The notes: generated by a model not told the origin, from the letters alone. A stretch of DNA of 64,000 bases from Symbiodinium sp. CCMP2592 (GCA_905221615.1 CAJNDT010004668.1:385001-449000), one strand, 5' to 3'. Shown: positions 21,230-32,052, numbered from the stretch's first letter. Made by a program: numbers and translations.

Positions 21230-21400
21230 GACTACTGCTAGCGCTGCTTCGATTGCTACTTGTACTCTCACTTCTACTCCTCCACAAACTCCTCCTCCTC
21301 CTCCTGCTACGACGACGGCATCTGAGGCGACTGCAACGACGACGACGACAAGTACTGCTACACCAAGCTGTCAAGATTACTTAGTCGTCACTGCGAAGTA
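21230..21400 (+). repeat. Trinucleotide repeat, downstream part of the split frame
   Basis: Thr/Ala/Pro-rich triplets continue to a stop at 21404. Element plus one TSD is 699 bp, a multiple of three, so the frame is unchanged across the insertion. Confidence 0.7.
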
Positions 21401-21855
21401 CTAATTGTACCACCACTAGCACACATAGCATTGCTACCAGTGGCAAAGAATCAAAAGCACTCCAAAACATGATCATAATACTCGGTGACAGCTTGCATTC
21501 CTGGCAAAAGGAAGACGTATGGTGACAGAAATGATTTCACAGCTAAACGGCTTAGTGGGCAGAATTTTGGTGTGAGGATCTAGATTGGCTTTCACAAAGA
21601 CTTGCGGAATCGCATGTCTCAGTGGGGAAATGGCACGGGATACTTGTTAGTTTAAGCCTGTGCAGTGTTTATCCCGTGCAAGGGTTTGGGGTCTAGCACA
21701 TGTCCAAGCCATGATGCAGAATCGGCACTCGAGTGTGCACTTCGCGGAGATGTACTTGAAAGTCCGCTATCCATCATGCACAAGTTCTGATGCTTACCCG
21801 ACGTCCTTGCCGAGGTGCTATGCCAGTGACGACAGGCTTGTGCTTTGCAACGTAC

Positions 21856-21969
21856 TATAGGGGGCCATGATAATTACCTATACTCTTTTGGGGGTTCCTT
21901 GCTAATTATAGAATAGTGGGCCCCCAAACCCTCCCCAAAACCCTATTCTATTTGTGAAGGCGCCCATAT
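21856..21969. mobile_element. Family G fold-back element
   Basis: 'tatagggggccatgataatt' to 'ctatttgtgaaggcgccc', with 'ctcttttgggggttcctt' inside and a small duplication of 'ccccaaaccct'. Confidence 0.74.
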
Positions 21970-22765
21970 TACAGGTAGTTTCGAGAGGGGATGTACATCT
22001 GATTTGGGGATCCTGCTGGTACGGCTTATGAAGAAGGGTTGGTATTCTTCAGGGTCAGTGAAAAAGTGCCTGATGCATGGCCCTTTGTGGCCCATCGTGG
22101 AGATTTTCTTCGGGGTCTACTCCTCGCCGTTGTGGCACAGAGCCCGCGTCCCCGACAACACCCACTTCGCAAGCGGAGTTGAGGAAAAAACCCACAGCCT
22201 TTGACCGGCTCAGGCATCCGGAAACAATGAAGGGAGCACAGTCCTGTGGTACCCAGCGGGTTTCTGTTTGCATGTCGGGCCGTGTGTGACCTGGTTCCAT
22301 GGTGGTAGTAGCACCTTCACATGTGTCCCTGCTGTTTGGCGATCCTAAGGAAATGCACTTTTGGCACCATATTTTCAACCGTTGAACTCTGGTGGAGGTC
22401 CGCAAGCTTTGAGTATGCGGCGCATGGCACGGCAGGCAGAATGGCAGGCCCGGCGACAGTTAGGCAGAAGAGACCGCCAGATGTCTTGGAATGATTGTCA
22501 CACAAACGATGTGATATCGTGATTGGATGTGCGACCGTTGCAGGAGTATGTTTGCATAGCCTAGCTAATGGAACGAGTTCATCCAAAACCCGGAACCCAC
22601 CGGTACTACGATAGCCCTGCAAAGTCATGTAAGTTCGATAGGGGCTTTCTTACACGGCCTTCTACCATAGCGGCCGCTCGTAAACGCCCAACAAGAAGCC
22701 GTACATGGACTTTAACACGCTGCCGGCAGCAAGCGAACTGTAGTATTATTCCTTAGGTTTCTTGT
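21970..22765. other. Unassigned spacer
   Basis: No repeats recognised. Frames on both strands overlap (22055-22405 minus, 22077-22289 plus, 22317-22628 minus); none resembles a known protein. Confidence 0.35.
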
Positions 22766-22768
22766 CAT

Positions 22769-22815
22769 ATATATATATATGTTTCTATATATATATATAT
22801 ATATATATGTATATA
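22769..22815. repeat. (TA)n microsatellite
   Basis: TATATA runs with TGTTTC and TGTA interruptions. Confidence 0.95.
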
Positions 22816-23053
22816 CTGATTGTATTGCAATATTTTCCCAGAACCATATTCTATTTCAAACGGCCCCTATATCAGCCGGGCCACGTCCAGGCGCAGAACT
22901 ATAGCTTCGACGCCGGGGCCTTACTAGGGTTTGATCCAGGGTTTGGGTTTAGGGTTTATGTGCGGCAATGAGATGCAACCGAGAGAGTGGCAAAAAACGC
23001 AAGCTCGAAGCAAGCATCGACAATCTTCTGAACGAAATCAGCTGAGCTACATA

Positions 23054-23150
23054 CGGCTGATGGACAAAATCCTGCATTACCCATTATAAGGAAGATACCA
23101 TAATTCCCATAGTTTAGAGTCCTTAGGGTCATGTAGGAGTTTGTCCAATC
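23054..23150. mobile_element. Family B fold-back element (B1)
   Basis: Left end TA + CGGCTGATGGACAAAATCC. The right arm 'ggagtttgtccaatcgg' has decayed and the flanking TA is lost. The interior matches B2-B4. Confidence 0.85.
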
Positions 23151-23482
23151 GGACCATGGAGTCGCTGAATTTGCTGGAACTATAAACGAGAGGGCCCTGC
23201 TGTTGGGGAGTGTTTGCTTGCACACAATCCAAGCATATGCTGAAAAAAAGATGCTGGAATGGTTTACGGCCTATATAGTCCAGAGTTTAGGGCGGTTGTG
23301 CTGGATACGTCCAGTACTGTGGCCAGCTTTGGTCTCTATCATCGTAAAAGTGGGGAGATGGCAAGACGCGGCGGCTGCTTGCCGCTTTTATTGTGTCAAG
23401 GTTTGCCCACGGAAGTTACTTGCATCTGCTTTGGAACGGTGATTCCTTGCAGAACACTTGCAGGAATTGGTATTCCCTATAT

Positions 23483-23596
23483 GGGAGTTTCCGAAAATTG
23501 GGGACCCTGATGTAGCACTCAGCACCCTGAATAGTAAGATCCTTATCATAAGGACCCCACCCCAAACTAAGGTGCCCCTAATTTTCGGAAACTCCC
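23483..23596. mobile_element. Family A fold-back element (A4)
   Basis: 114 bp, GGGAGTTTCCGAAAATTGGG to 'cctaattttcggaaactccc', with the duplicated words 'agcactc/agcaccc' near the centre. Flanks ATAT and ATGT (3 of 4). Confidence 0.87.
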
Positions 23597-23780
23597 ATGT
23601 AAAACCTCATGCCTTCAGGGACTGCTGATCCCCTGACTAAGCCCGTAATTCCAAACCCTTCAGTCCTAAAGCCCTACAAGAACAGCTAGTTTATCTCAGG
23701 GATTGTGGATGCCGAAGGCATATTGGCCGTAGTGCCCAGAGGAACTACTATAATAATTTTGGGAAGTATCCCCCATAATA

Positions 23781-23881
23781 CTGCTGATGGACAAAATCCT
23801 GCATGACCCTTAGGACCCTAAACTATGGGAACTATGGTATATTCCTTTTAAGGGGTAATGCAGGATTTTGTCCATCAGCCG
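23781..23881. mobile_element. Family B fold-back element (B2)
   Basis: 101 bp, CTGCTGATGGACAAAATCC to its complement, flanked by TA at 23779-23780 and 23882-23883. Near-identical arms. Inverted relative to B1 and B4. Confidence 0.92.
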
Positions 23882-24208
23882 TAGTAGCCAGTGCACTCTG
23901 GGGTGTGGAGAAACAAGGTCAACAGCGACGTGATCCTCCTCACGGAAGGCCTGGTTTCCGCATCATACAATCGATGCCGAAAGGCCTGCAGTACAGCTCC
24001 AAACCCTGAGCCCGAAGCCCTAAGCCATCGCAAGACCTGAAGTCTTGAACATCCCCGTATAGTTTAGTCGCGATAGAGTTCTTCATCAATTTAGAATAGC
24101 ACCGACTATTTGTTAAGGCCTCGTCGAAAACCCTTGTAAAGCAATGCTCTTGTCACGGAGGCCCGTATGTTATCAACCATACCCCAGGCCCTATGTCATC
24201 CGTATGTC

Positions 24209-24297
24209 GTCAAGGATATGGCCCCTTTTTGGGTACCTTAAATATCAGGTGTTGTACTAAAATAAGGACCCAAAAAGGGAACTTAATTTTGATATCA
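24209..24297. mobile_element. Family L fold-back element (L2)
   Basis: 'gtcaaggatatggccccttt' to 'aaagggaacttaattttgat', core 'aatatcaggtgttgtac' shared with L3. Confidence 0.72.
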
Positions 24298-24404
24298 ACC
24301 CTGCGCTGCCTGATTTGCGCAGGTTGCGAGCTTGAACGGGATGCAGAAGTGCAGCTCACCTGCTCTTTCCTGGAAAGGGTAGCCTTTTCAGGGCTTAGGG
24401 TTTA

Positions 24405-24468
24405 GGGGGAAAGGGGGGCTCTTGCTGTAACCGGGCTGCTGGACATCGAGGCCTGCTGCAAAAAGGGT
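24405..24468. repeat. 60-bp dispersed repeat, copy 2
   Basis: Partner of 6595-6659, sharing 'gctgtaaccgggctgctgga'. Again preceded by a TTTAGGG word. Confidence 0.75.
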
Positions 24469-24469
24469 A

Positions 24470-25130
24470 TTTTCTTACTAAGCAGAATAGTACTAACACT
24501 GCCAATAACCAGTCATGGCCCAGGGAATTGAACCTGACCCGAGAGAGGGTGACCGTCAAAATGCGAGGCCTGTCGTAGTTTCAGAAAACCAAGACAGTAG
24601 TGGGCTTAACTTTATTGTAGCTACATAGTACCAACATCCACGTATATTCCATATCATCGAATTATACTGTAAGACAACATGCAAAAAACGACACCCCATT
24701 CGAGTAATTTGGGCCCTTTCCTCCTAGAGTCTTGCCCCTTTTATTTCAAGCTCGCAAAAGCACAAACCTAGGAAATGTGAACCGTAGCTGCTTAACCCTG
24801 AACTGCCCCAAGCCCTGACAGAATTGTTCAAAATAAGACGAGTGCCGCACCCGGTATCTTCACTCTTAGACCTTAAACTTTTGACCTTAGACTCCAAAAG
24901 CCTAAACCCTAAAATCCGAAACCTTAAAGAAGCCGAGGACATCGTTCCTGGATTCGTTAGAGGCCGAGGCCAAAGAGGCGAGCTTGAAGGGATTTGACAA
25001 CTGTTTCTGTGGCGTTGAGGTTCCATCCAGAGTTTAGGGTTGGAGGGATTCAGGGTTTGGTGCGTTGCAGTCCCTGCTCAAAAAAAAAGGGCGCGCAAAT
25101 TCCGAGGAAGACGGGGAAGGATGCTAGGAT
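24470..25130. other. Unassigned spacer
   Basis: Nothing supported except telomere-like words at 24895-24915 and 25030-25060. Confidence 0.35.
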
Positions 25131-25158
25131 TTAGGGCTTAGAGTTTAGGGTTTAGGGG

Positions 25159-25168
25159 AGAGACAGAC

Positions 25169-25225
<57 letters not shown>

Positions 25226-25247
25226 CCCGCCCCTTATGCCCTGCTGA

Positions 25248-25296
<49 letters not shown>
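25159..25296. repeat. (GA)n microsatellite, two blocks
   Basis: Two GA runs (25159-25225 and 25252-25296) separated by 'cccgccccttatgccctgct'. A closely similar segment ('cgccccctatgcccttgc') follows the GA run at 48601-48672, so the spacer and the GA run appear to be duplicated together. Confidence 0.92.
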
Positions 25297-25298
<2 letters not shown>

Positions 25299-25348
25299 TT
25301 TGCAGATCCGGTTTTGGTTCGATGCGAAGTACCAGTACAAATGCATAA

Positions 25349-25494
25349 TTAATCATAAGGATCCGTAGGGGGAGGGGGGGTAGGGGGCCTTATTACGTAT
25401 AACAAGAACTTAATAAGACTTCTTTAAAAGGAAGTATAGTCCCTGCCCCTTACCCCCCTTCCCCACCCTACCCCCCAAAGGGTCCCTATGAATT
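25349..25494. mobile_element. Possible fold-back element with G-rich arms (family O)
   Basis: 'ttaatcataaggatcc' plus a run of GTAGGGGG words at the left; 'taccccccaaagggtccc' plus 'tatgaatt' at the right. Similar G-rich arms occur in N (42773). Confidence 0.6.
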
Positions 25495-25499
25495 GGACC

Positions 25500-26218
25500 A
25501 CAAGTTAGCACTGATGTGATCACTAGGTATTCAGACCCCAGTGAATCATAGACTGTGTGCCAGAAGAACCTTGCATGATATTATCAATGTCATGGCGCAT
25601 TGTCTTCAGCAGGAAACCACCCGAGCCTGCCTTTTGGTGCGAGGCTTCAGCGTTCTGCAGCACCTTCCGCCACATGCAGGACGTCCGTGGTCACGTTCGA
25701 AATCGCTCTGCCTGGGACATAGGACATAACGCTCGATTTTACCCAGGGGCCTGCAATTTAAGTTGGAAGGCGGCGTTGTTGGTGATCTGTTCGAAGTTAG
25801 AGATGTGAGAGCTGAACACTGGTTCCTGAGGATCGCCTGAAGAAGGAGCTGGACTGCTTGCATGTACCTTCTGCACCTCATGTCGCTGCACGACTACAGT
25901 GCCGCTTGTTTGAATGCAGTTAGCTGCCTTCAGAGGAGTTCTAGAATCTACAAGTGCCGTGGAACGGTGTTCGGCACGATCATCAAATCATCATCTCGGT
26001 ATTGATTTAGCTTTAGTTGCTCACTGATGGATATACTGAAGCGTTCCATGTGTCTGGTCTTCCAAGTCGAGGTCTGACGTTTAGAATGCTTTGATTAATC
26101 TAACTGAAGGTGAACCAAGCACGGGATGTCCCAAACACAGATCGATTCCACGGAAGAGCTGAAGGGGCACGGCACTTCAGAGAGAACCAGATTGAACAAA
26201 AACCTGATGTCGCATGGC
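25500..26218. other. Unassigned spacer
   Basis: No element or gene recognised. Confidence 0.35.
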
Positions 26219-26315
26219 TTACCTTTGGTTAGTAGGGAATGGAGGAATGAGGTATTAATATAGCTACTATTACTACCATTCTCCATTCCCTACATTCCCT
26301 ACTAACCAAAGGTAA
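26219..26315. mobile_element. Family P fold-back element (P1)
   Basis: 97 bp with long arms TTACCTTTGGTTAGTAGGGA and its complement. A second 'attccctac' word inside the right arm shows a small slip. No clear duplication. Confidence 0.87.
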
Positions 26316-27605
26316 GATGATGCCTCGGAAACTCCTCAGGGGGCGGCCTTGGTAGGTACGGACCTAACAGGACAGTTTGCGGCGGGTTCAGAACCTACCG
26401 AGGTCTGAATCCGAATCATTCTGAATCAAAACTTGGTCAGCTCGGCCGGTTAGTCAGAACCCCCAAACCCCGGCAGATTCCTTGCAGAGCCCCTTGTAGA
26501 AGCTGCAAAGGAACCCTTCACGAAACTATAAGCCCAGACGTCAATGCCTCCCGTAGTTGCAGTTGCAGGTGATGACGCGAAACTGCTCGTAGCCGAGCCG
26601 CCTTCGGCGAGACTGCCACTCGGCGCTTCTGAGCAGTAGTGGTGGTAGTAGCAGCAACAGCAACTACTCTTATCATTATTGTTTGTTGTTTTTTTCTGTT
26701 ATTGTTTGTAGAAAAGAGCATGTGGGCGAAGCTCCACGAGGTTTAGGGGTGTAAGGGTTTACGGTTCTCGCTTTGTGCTTTGGGCTGAGGTGTTTAGCAA
26801 CTACCACGAGTAAGAAGAGAAAATATTAATAACAGTAACAATAATGACAATAGCAATAATAGAAGGTACCTCTTCGCCATCACCAGCGTCACATCATGGC
26901 GAAAGAGTTGGCTGTGTTTGCTCGTCACCGCCGGCATGCACCATCACCGTCACCCCACCCCCACTAACACACAACCCACGGCCACCACCCCGAACCTTAA
27001 GACGCCTTCAAACCCTGAACGAAGCATCAAGTTTTATCCTCGCATTAACATCGATACTAACAATAAAATACCAAAGGAAAGGTTAGTGAACGAATATATG
27101 AAGAATGAATGATCTTTCCAGGCTTGCTTACTGTTTTAGGGTACCTACTTGAAGCGGTGGATCCGAGGACACAAGATTCACTGCCGGGGTTGTTGCCCAA
27201 CGCTGGAGCGAGCAAGGCCCATGGGGTGGAGGGAGTACCAAACTGGGTTGTCCTTTGGGATTTCTTCTTATTTCCACCATTATTTTATGGAGAACCATAG
27301 TAGTAAACAATTTTCAAAAAGGCCTTAAAGGACAACTCAGCAAATTCGATCCTGGGGTTCAGTATAGGATTTAGGGCAGGGCTGGCTGTTCACTGCATGG
27401 TTTAGTAATACCCGGACAGCGCGGCGGAGACAACGAAGGGGAGCCCTGGAGATCATGTTCTCATCAAGGCCTATGATGCCTCTAAGGTTAAGGGGTTTAG
27501 GGCCTAGGGGGTTAGGAGTTGAGGATGTTGGATATCCTCAAGTCCCCACCCAAGTGGTTCTTCAATTGTCTGAGCTGGCTTTGAGAGAATCGCTCCTTTC
27601 GGTAC
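26316..27605. other. Unassigned spacer
   Basis: Mostly unique-looking, including AT-rich 'aataacagtaacaataatga' at 26826-26866. Short frames only. Confidence 0.35.
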
Positions 27606-27611
27606 TTGGAG

Positions 27612-27714
27612 GATCATGGGACTTAGTAAGTAAAGTTATAAGTACCTTAATTGGGGTTATAAGTTATAAGTATAGTTACCCGAATTATAACCCGGGTTAC
27701 TAAGTCCCATGATC
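27612..27714. mobile_element. Family K fold-back element (K1)
   Basis: 103 bp, GATCATGGGACTTAGTAA to 'ttactaagtcccatgatc', with 'gttataagtaccttaattgg' inside. Confidence 0.87.
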
Positions 27715-28305
27715 GTTTATGTAGTCACCCTCGAGGCTGAAGTTTTCCTTCTGAGAGACAGACCGGTCATCAGTAGAGGCGCTTCAAGAGCTAAATTGCA
27801 GGGGCCTTAGTGTTCACACTAGGGTGCCTTTAGAAGGGCTTATGTCAAACTTACTATGAGTACTAATCATTGTCATTTTTACTACTAGTCTGGAAACTTC
27901 TAAGTTGTAAAATTGCTTTCCGCGTTCCATTCCGGCGATCGCGCTTCAGAAATGCATTAGCTTTGGAACTCAATGTTTTCGGCCCACTTCTAGCCACTTT
28001 CCCGCGTGCTTCATTTTTTCTGCGGCTCATTTCCACGATCGCTTATCAAAAAGCGAAATGAAACCGTGTTAGCCTTGGAACATTGGGGATTTCCATGTTT
28101 TCGTTTTCGAGCGACTTTCCCGCACGCTTCATTTGTTCCACATTTCATGTACACGACCGCATTTCATGTTAGCATTGGAACATTGGATATGCCCGCGACT
28201 AAAAACATTGTTACGAAGATTCGCCATTTAAATTTCTACTTGTATTACTATTCTGCCTATTCGAAGTACTTGTTGCTATTACTGTTTTGATTAGTAGTAA
28301 TGCTG
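27715..28305. other. Spacer with short imperfect direct repeats
   Basis: Between 27905 and 28190, phrases such as 'tttcccgcgtgcttcatttt', 'tttcccgcacgcttcattt' and 'ttagctttggaac/ttagccttggaac/ttagcattggaac' recur about every 100-110 bp. This suggests a decayed tandem repeat of roughly three units. Confidence 0.55.
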
Positions 28306-28307
28306 TA

Positions 28308-28378
28308 GTGGTAGTAGCAGCAGCAGCAGCAGCAGCGGCAGCAGCAGCAGAGGAGTAGTAGCAGCAGCAGCAGGTGTA

Positions 28379-28453
<75 letters not shown>

Positions 28454-28455
28454 AG
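28308..28455. repeat. (AGC)n and (AGT)n trinucleotide array
   Basis: AGC triplets followed by a long pure AGT run. Encodes poly-Ser/Thr/Tyr depending on frame; not evidence of a gene. Confidence 0.95.
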
Positions 28456-28674
28456 CAGTAGTGTTATTAAGATTCTTCCCAGCTGATCGGCAGAGTCTGG
28501 GTTCAAAAAAAGATTTTGGCCTTTTTGCCCCTGGAAGCCCAGGTTGTGAAGCCCGGGTTCCTCTGCGCCGACCTCCCGGTGCCAAGGATTTCCTACAGCC
28601 AGGCTCCGATACTAAGGTATCCACTGGTGGAGCTCGGGGTTTGCTATAGTAGAATAGTAATAAAGTACTATAGT

Positions 28675-28785
28675 TTAGGTACTGCCCCCATACGGTAAGA
28701 GTCTACAATCGGGCTACTATTAAGGTCCTAATATATCTATATTATGAATATTATTCAACTACTACTGAGTGGGGGCCGTACCCAA
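28675..28785. mobile_element. Family H fold-back element (H2) with 8-bp target duplication
   Basis: 111 bp, TTAGGTACTGCCCCCATACG to 'gggggccgtacccaa'. The perfect 8-bp direct repeat ACTATAGT lies at 28667-28674 and 28786-28793. Same family as H1 with a diverged left arm. Confidence 0.92.
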
Positions 28786-28819
28786 ACTATAGTAGTTAGT
28801 TACAGGAAGACAGTGATAT

Positions 28820-28924
28820 GGGAGTTTCCGAAAAGGGGGGCGACCCTCATATAGTGCCCGCAATAGTAGGATCTCCAGCATAAGGACCCCAAAATAAGGT
28901 ACCCCCTTAGTTTCGGAAGCTCCC
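28820..28924. mobile_element. Family A fold-back element (A5)
   Basis: 105 bp, GGGAGTTTCCGAAAAGGGGG to 'agtttcggaagctccc', flanked by ATAT at 28816-28819 and 28925-28928. It lies 35 bp from H2. Confidence 0.88.
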
Positions 28925-29278
28925 ATATAGTAATATAGTGCACTTTAGTTCAGCGTTTCTACCAGGCCAAGCCGCGAACTGTGGTGAAGGGATGGGTAAG
29001 GCTTTGAGCTTGCACGTTTCCAAGATTTCCGGTGTAGGCGCCAGCTCCTAAACCCATCAACATGTATTAAAAAAGAAGTAGATGTAAATAAACAAATAAA
29101 TATGTATATATATATATACACATATATAATATACTAGAGTCTAGAGGGTTCAAGGAATCTGCGGGACGCGACCTTCACTTAAGCACCTGGAAGATCGCCT
29201 GCGAAGGCTTTCCGGAGCGACATCGTTCAGAGCGAAGCGATTCCGCTGAAAAACTGGGAAAGCACCTCGCCAAAAATA

Positions 29279-29379
29279 AGGTTGATGGACAAAATCCTGC
29301 ATGACCCTACGGACTCTAAACTATGGGAATTATGGTATATTCCTTATAGTGGGTAATGCAGGATTTTGTCCATCAGCCG
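29279..29379. mobile_element. Family B fold-back element (B3)
   Basis: 101 bp, AGGTTGATGGACAAAATCC to its complement, flanked by TA at 29277-29278 and 29380-29381. Same orientation as B2. Confidence 0.92.
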
Positions 29380-29560
29380 TAGGAGTCTTTTCGGGTGCAG
29401 GAGAGGCCTAAACCCTAAACCCGAAGCCCCTGAAGCCCTAAGCCCATAAGCTCCCTTCAAGCACACAAGGCCGAAAGGGAGCCCCGGGAGGCCCCCAAAT
29501 TCATGAATTCCGAGGCCCTAGATGCGAGGATCGGACCACCCAAAACGGGGACCCAAACTT

Positions 29561-29658
29561 TACCTATAGTCTCCATTGTAGTTTTTTTTGGTTTAACCAA
29601 ATAATCAGGATCCTACAAAGGTAACACCCAAAAGGAACTACAATGAAGACTATAGGTA
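29561..29658. mobile_element. Family D fold-back element (D4)
   Basis: TACCTATAGTCTCCATTGTA to 'tacaatgaagactataggta', core 'aatcaggatcctacaaaggt'. Single-base changes differ between the arms. Confidence 0.87.
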
Positions 29659-29737
29659 GTACCCTAAGCAGTTAGGATCCTTGTTACAAAAAGCTGCTTG
29701 AGAAGCGAGCTAACGAAGCATCCGAACCTACTTCTGC

Positions 29738-30030
29738 AGACCTCGCCAGGCTTGTCCGAGAGTGAGTGTCAAAAAACCCTAAAGCTTTGACCTGGAATGT
29801 TCCCAAAACCCCAAACCCATAACCTTAAACCCATAAACTCAGAACATGAATCCCTAATCCGAAACCCTAAACCCATAACCTTAAACCTAAACCCTAAAAC
29901 AATAACCTTAAACCCTAAACGCAGAATCTTAAACCTAAAACCCCAAACCCATAGCCTTCAACTTAAACCCTAAACCAATAACCTTAAACCCGATCGAAAC
30001 CCTAAACCCATAACCTTGAACCCTGAACCC
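29738..30030. repeat. Telomere-derived minisatellite 'aaacccataacctt'
   Basis: The dispersed 'gacctcgccaggcttgtccg' motif leads into about 230 bp of degenerate units alternating 'aaaccctaaaccc' and 'ataacctt'. C-rich on plus. Confidence 0.8.
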
Positions 30031-30132
30031 CAGGCCCTAAGCCAGGTCCACTGGAGCTGCCCCTCCCGGGCCAGCTCTACGAAGAGCCGATGGCATCGGC
30101 AAGAAGCACAGAGGCAGGGCTTGTAAAGCTTG

Positions 30133-30260
30133 AACCCTGGGTTAGGATTCAGGGTTTAGGGTTCAGGGTTTAGGGTTTGGGTTTTTTTTGGGGATGGGGT
30201 TTAAGGTTTTGGGGAGAGGGTTTAGGGTTAGGATTCAGGGTTTAGAGTTTTGGGGGGTTA
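30133..30260. repeat. Interstitial telomere-like tract (TTTAGGG)n
   Basis: Degenerate 'ggttcagggtttaggg' words, G-rich on plus, about 100 bp after a C-rich tract. Confidence 0.82.
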
Positions 30261-30261
30261 C

Positions 30262-31110
30262 CTATCATGGGTTACTATGCTAGGGGGCTTTTTGGGGCTG
30301 TAGACTAGCATGTAAGGCAACTGGGCTTCTACAGTGAGATTGAGAGCATGCGCGTCGCTTTCGCCGACAGTTTACATTGTGGGAGTTGGGGTTAGGGCTT
30401 ACACGTACATCCACATTGCAAGATCTGTACCGAAATCATTTTAACATGCCGCTCGTCATGTGCGCGCACTCGCGCATCTTGAACGGAAGAGGGCTTTGGC
30501 GCCTAACACGAGGCCTCATTCATTGTTATGTGATACTTCTTGGTGTTGTTATCATACTTAGTTTTGTGATGCCCTCTGATGCCCATTATTATTGTGATGT
30601 TCTGGATGCCCGCCTGCCTGAGGGCAGGGGCACGTCCCCTCAACTCTGCAAGTAGCCACGATACCGTTTAGGTTTAGAGCTGTTTGTCTAGGCCGCTGAA
30701 ATGAGTCACTGGACGCAGTGCGACGGCGCAACGCTGTTTTGTGTGACTGTACAGGGTGTCTTGCATCTAACCCGACATCAGTGTTGCTTTCAGTTGCAAC
30801 TTCGCCAGTTTTGAAACTTGAACCTTCAAGCCTAACCACAAATCCTGAGCCCCCAAAACCTTAAGCCACGAACTCCTCAACCTTGAATCGGGCCCTCAAA
30901 AAACAGCTTCAAAAAGCCCGTATAAGCCCTACAATAGGCCCGTGCGAAAATAGAGCCAGGAGCACCTAAGTCCCTAAAGCAATGACTCCCTAAGCTCTAA
31001 GCCCCTACTGCTGCCTAAGCCCCCTCAACCCCCAACAAACCCCTCAATCCTTAACCGCCTCAACGATGAACCCCTTAATCCTAGACGCCCGAAGCCTTGA
31101 AACCTTGACC
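30262..31110. other. Unassigned spacer
   Basis: No element; scattered CCCTAA-like words from 30840. No gene supported. Confidence 0.35.
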
Positions 31111-31205
31111 TTAGTAGCTGAGCGGATACACTTTACACTTTTTGGGGTTATCTTGCCGACTTCAAAACTAGACGTGTGCACTGTTGAGGGCATATGAACT
31201 CAGCA
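31111..31205. repeat. Family W repeat, copy 2
   Basis: 'ttagtagctgagcggataca' to 'catatgaactcagcaa'. Pairs with 15981-16069. A third, weaker relative with different arms lies at 58205-58284. Confidence 0.65.
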
Positions 31206-31275
31206 ACCCTAAACCCTGAACCCTAAACCTAAACCCCTAAACTCTAAACCCCTAAACCCTAAACCCTAAAACAGC
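31205..31275. repeat. Interstitial telomere-like tract (CCCTAAA)n
   Basis: Degenerate CCCTAAA words abutting the right end of W copy 2. Confidence 0.85.
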
Positions 31276-31872
31276 TAAGTGAGTGGAGTCGAAAAAGGGC
31301 CGTTAAGAACAAAAAAACTAAGTGACAGGGCGAGCCAGAGACGGCTTCGGAGGGTTCGGATTTGGCGGATCCCTTGGAAGAAGCAGCGAAAGAAGACAGA
31401 GAGCCGGTCAGACAGGACTGACTAGGGTCCAGGGTTTAGGGTTTAAGGTTTAGCAAAAAGGGTTTTGTTTTCTGGAGTCTAGAGTTTCTAGGGGTTTTAA
31501 GAGGCCTAAACTTCAAGGTTTTAGCTTGGTTGTTTCTAGGGGTTTGGAGGCGTAAAGTTCACAACTTTAGGGTTTTAGGGTTGCAGGTTTAGGGTTTCGA
31601 GGTTGCGTTGAGGGTATAAGGTTTCAGGCTGGAAGGTTTGAGGGTACCCAGCTCAAAGGAGGTGTGTTGCAATAGACTCCATCCGACAATCGTGGCCTGA
31701 ACCTTTGCCCTGCTCAGAGCCTTAAGAAAAATGTCGTGCGGTTTGGAGCCTGGCTGAGTTCGGGTGTGCGGTGTGCATGTTGTCGTGTGGATCGGGGGCT
31801 TTGGGGTTAAGATCGATCTCGGGGCTTGTAAGGCTAGGATAAGGAATCCTATGAATCCCTTTAAAGAGCCCT

Positions 31873-31906
31873 TTATTATAACCCTAGTTACTAAGTCCCA
31901 TGATCC
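31873..31906. mobile_element. Solo right arm of family K
   Basis: 'ctagttactaagtcccatga' preceded by 'attataacc' matches K1's right arm only. Confidence 0.65.
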
Positions 31907-32052
31907 TTTCAGAAAGAGGGCCCACACCCTGCTGCAAGGCTCTTCGTTTAGAGGCATGGGGGCCAGAGCAGTCCCGTGGTCTTGTGAGAGCCCAGGGGTC
32001 AAACCTCGCCTGTGAGCGAAGACCCCTATAAACCCCTAAACTCCTAAACCCT

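Noticed and set aside
20889-21404. 171-codon frame
   Set aside because: Runs from inside element X into the triplet repeat; Phe-rich and low complexity, with no transposase motifs.
24511-24590. tRNA-like T-arm on the minus strand (complement of 'agggaattgaacctgac')
   Set aside because: The T-loop word fits, but the T-stem pairs poorly and no matching acceptor stem or anticodon arm is found at the right spacing.
28211-28624. 137-codon minus frame
   Set aside because: Dominated by poly-Tyr and poly-Ala from AGT/AGC repeats.
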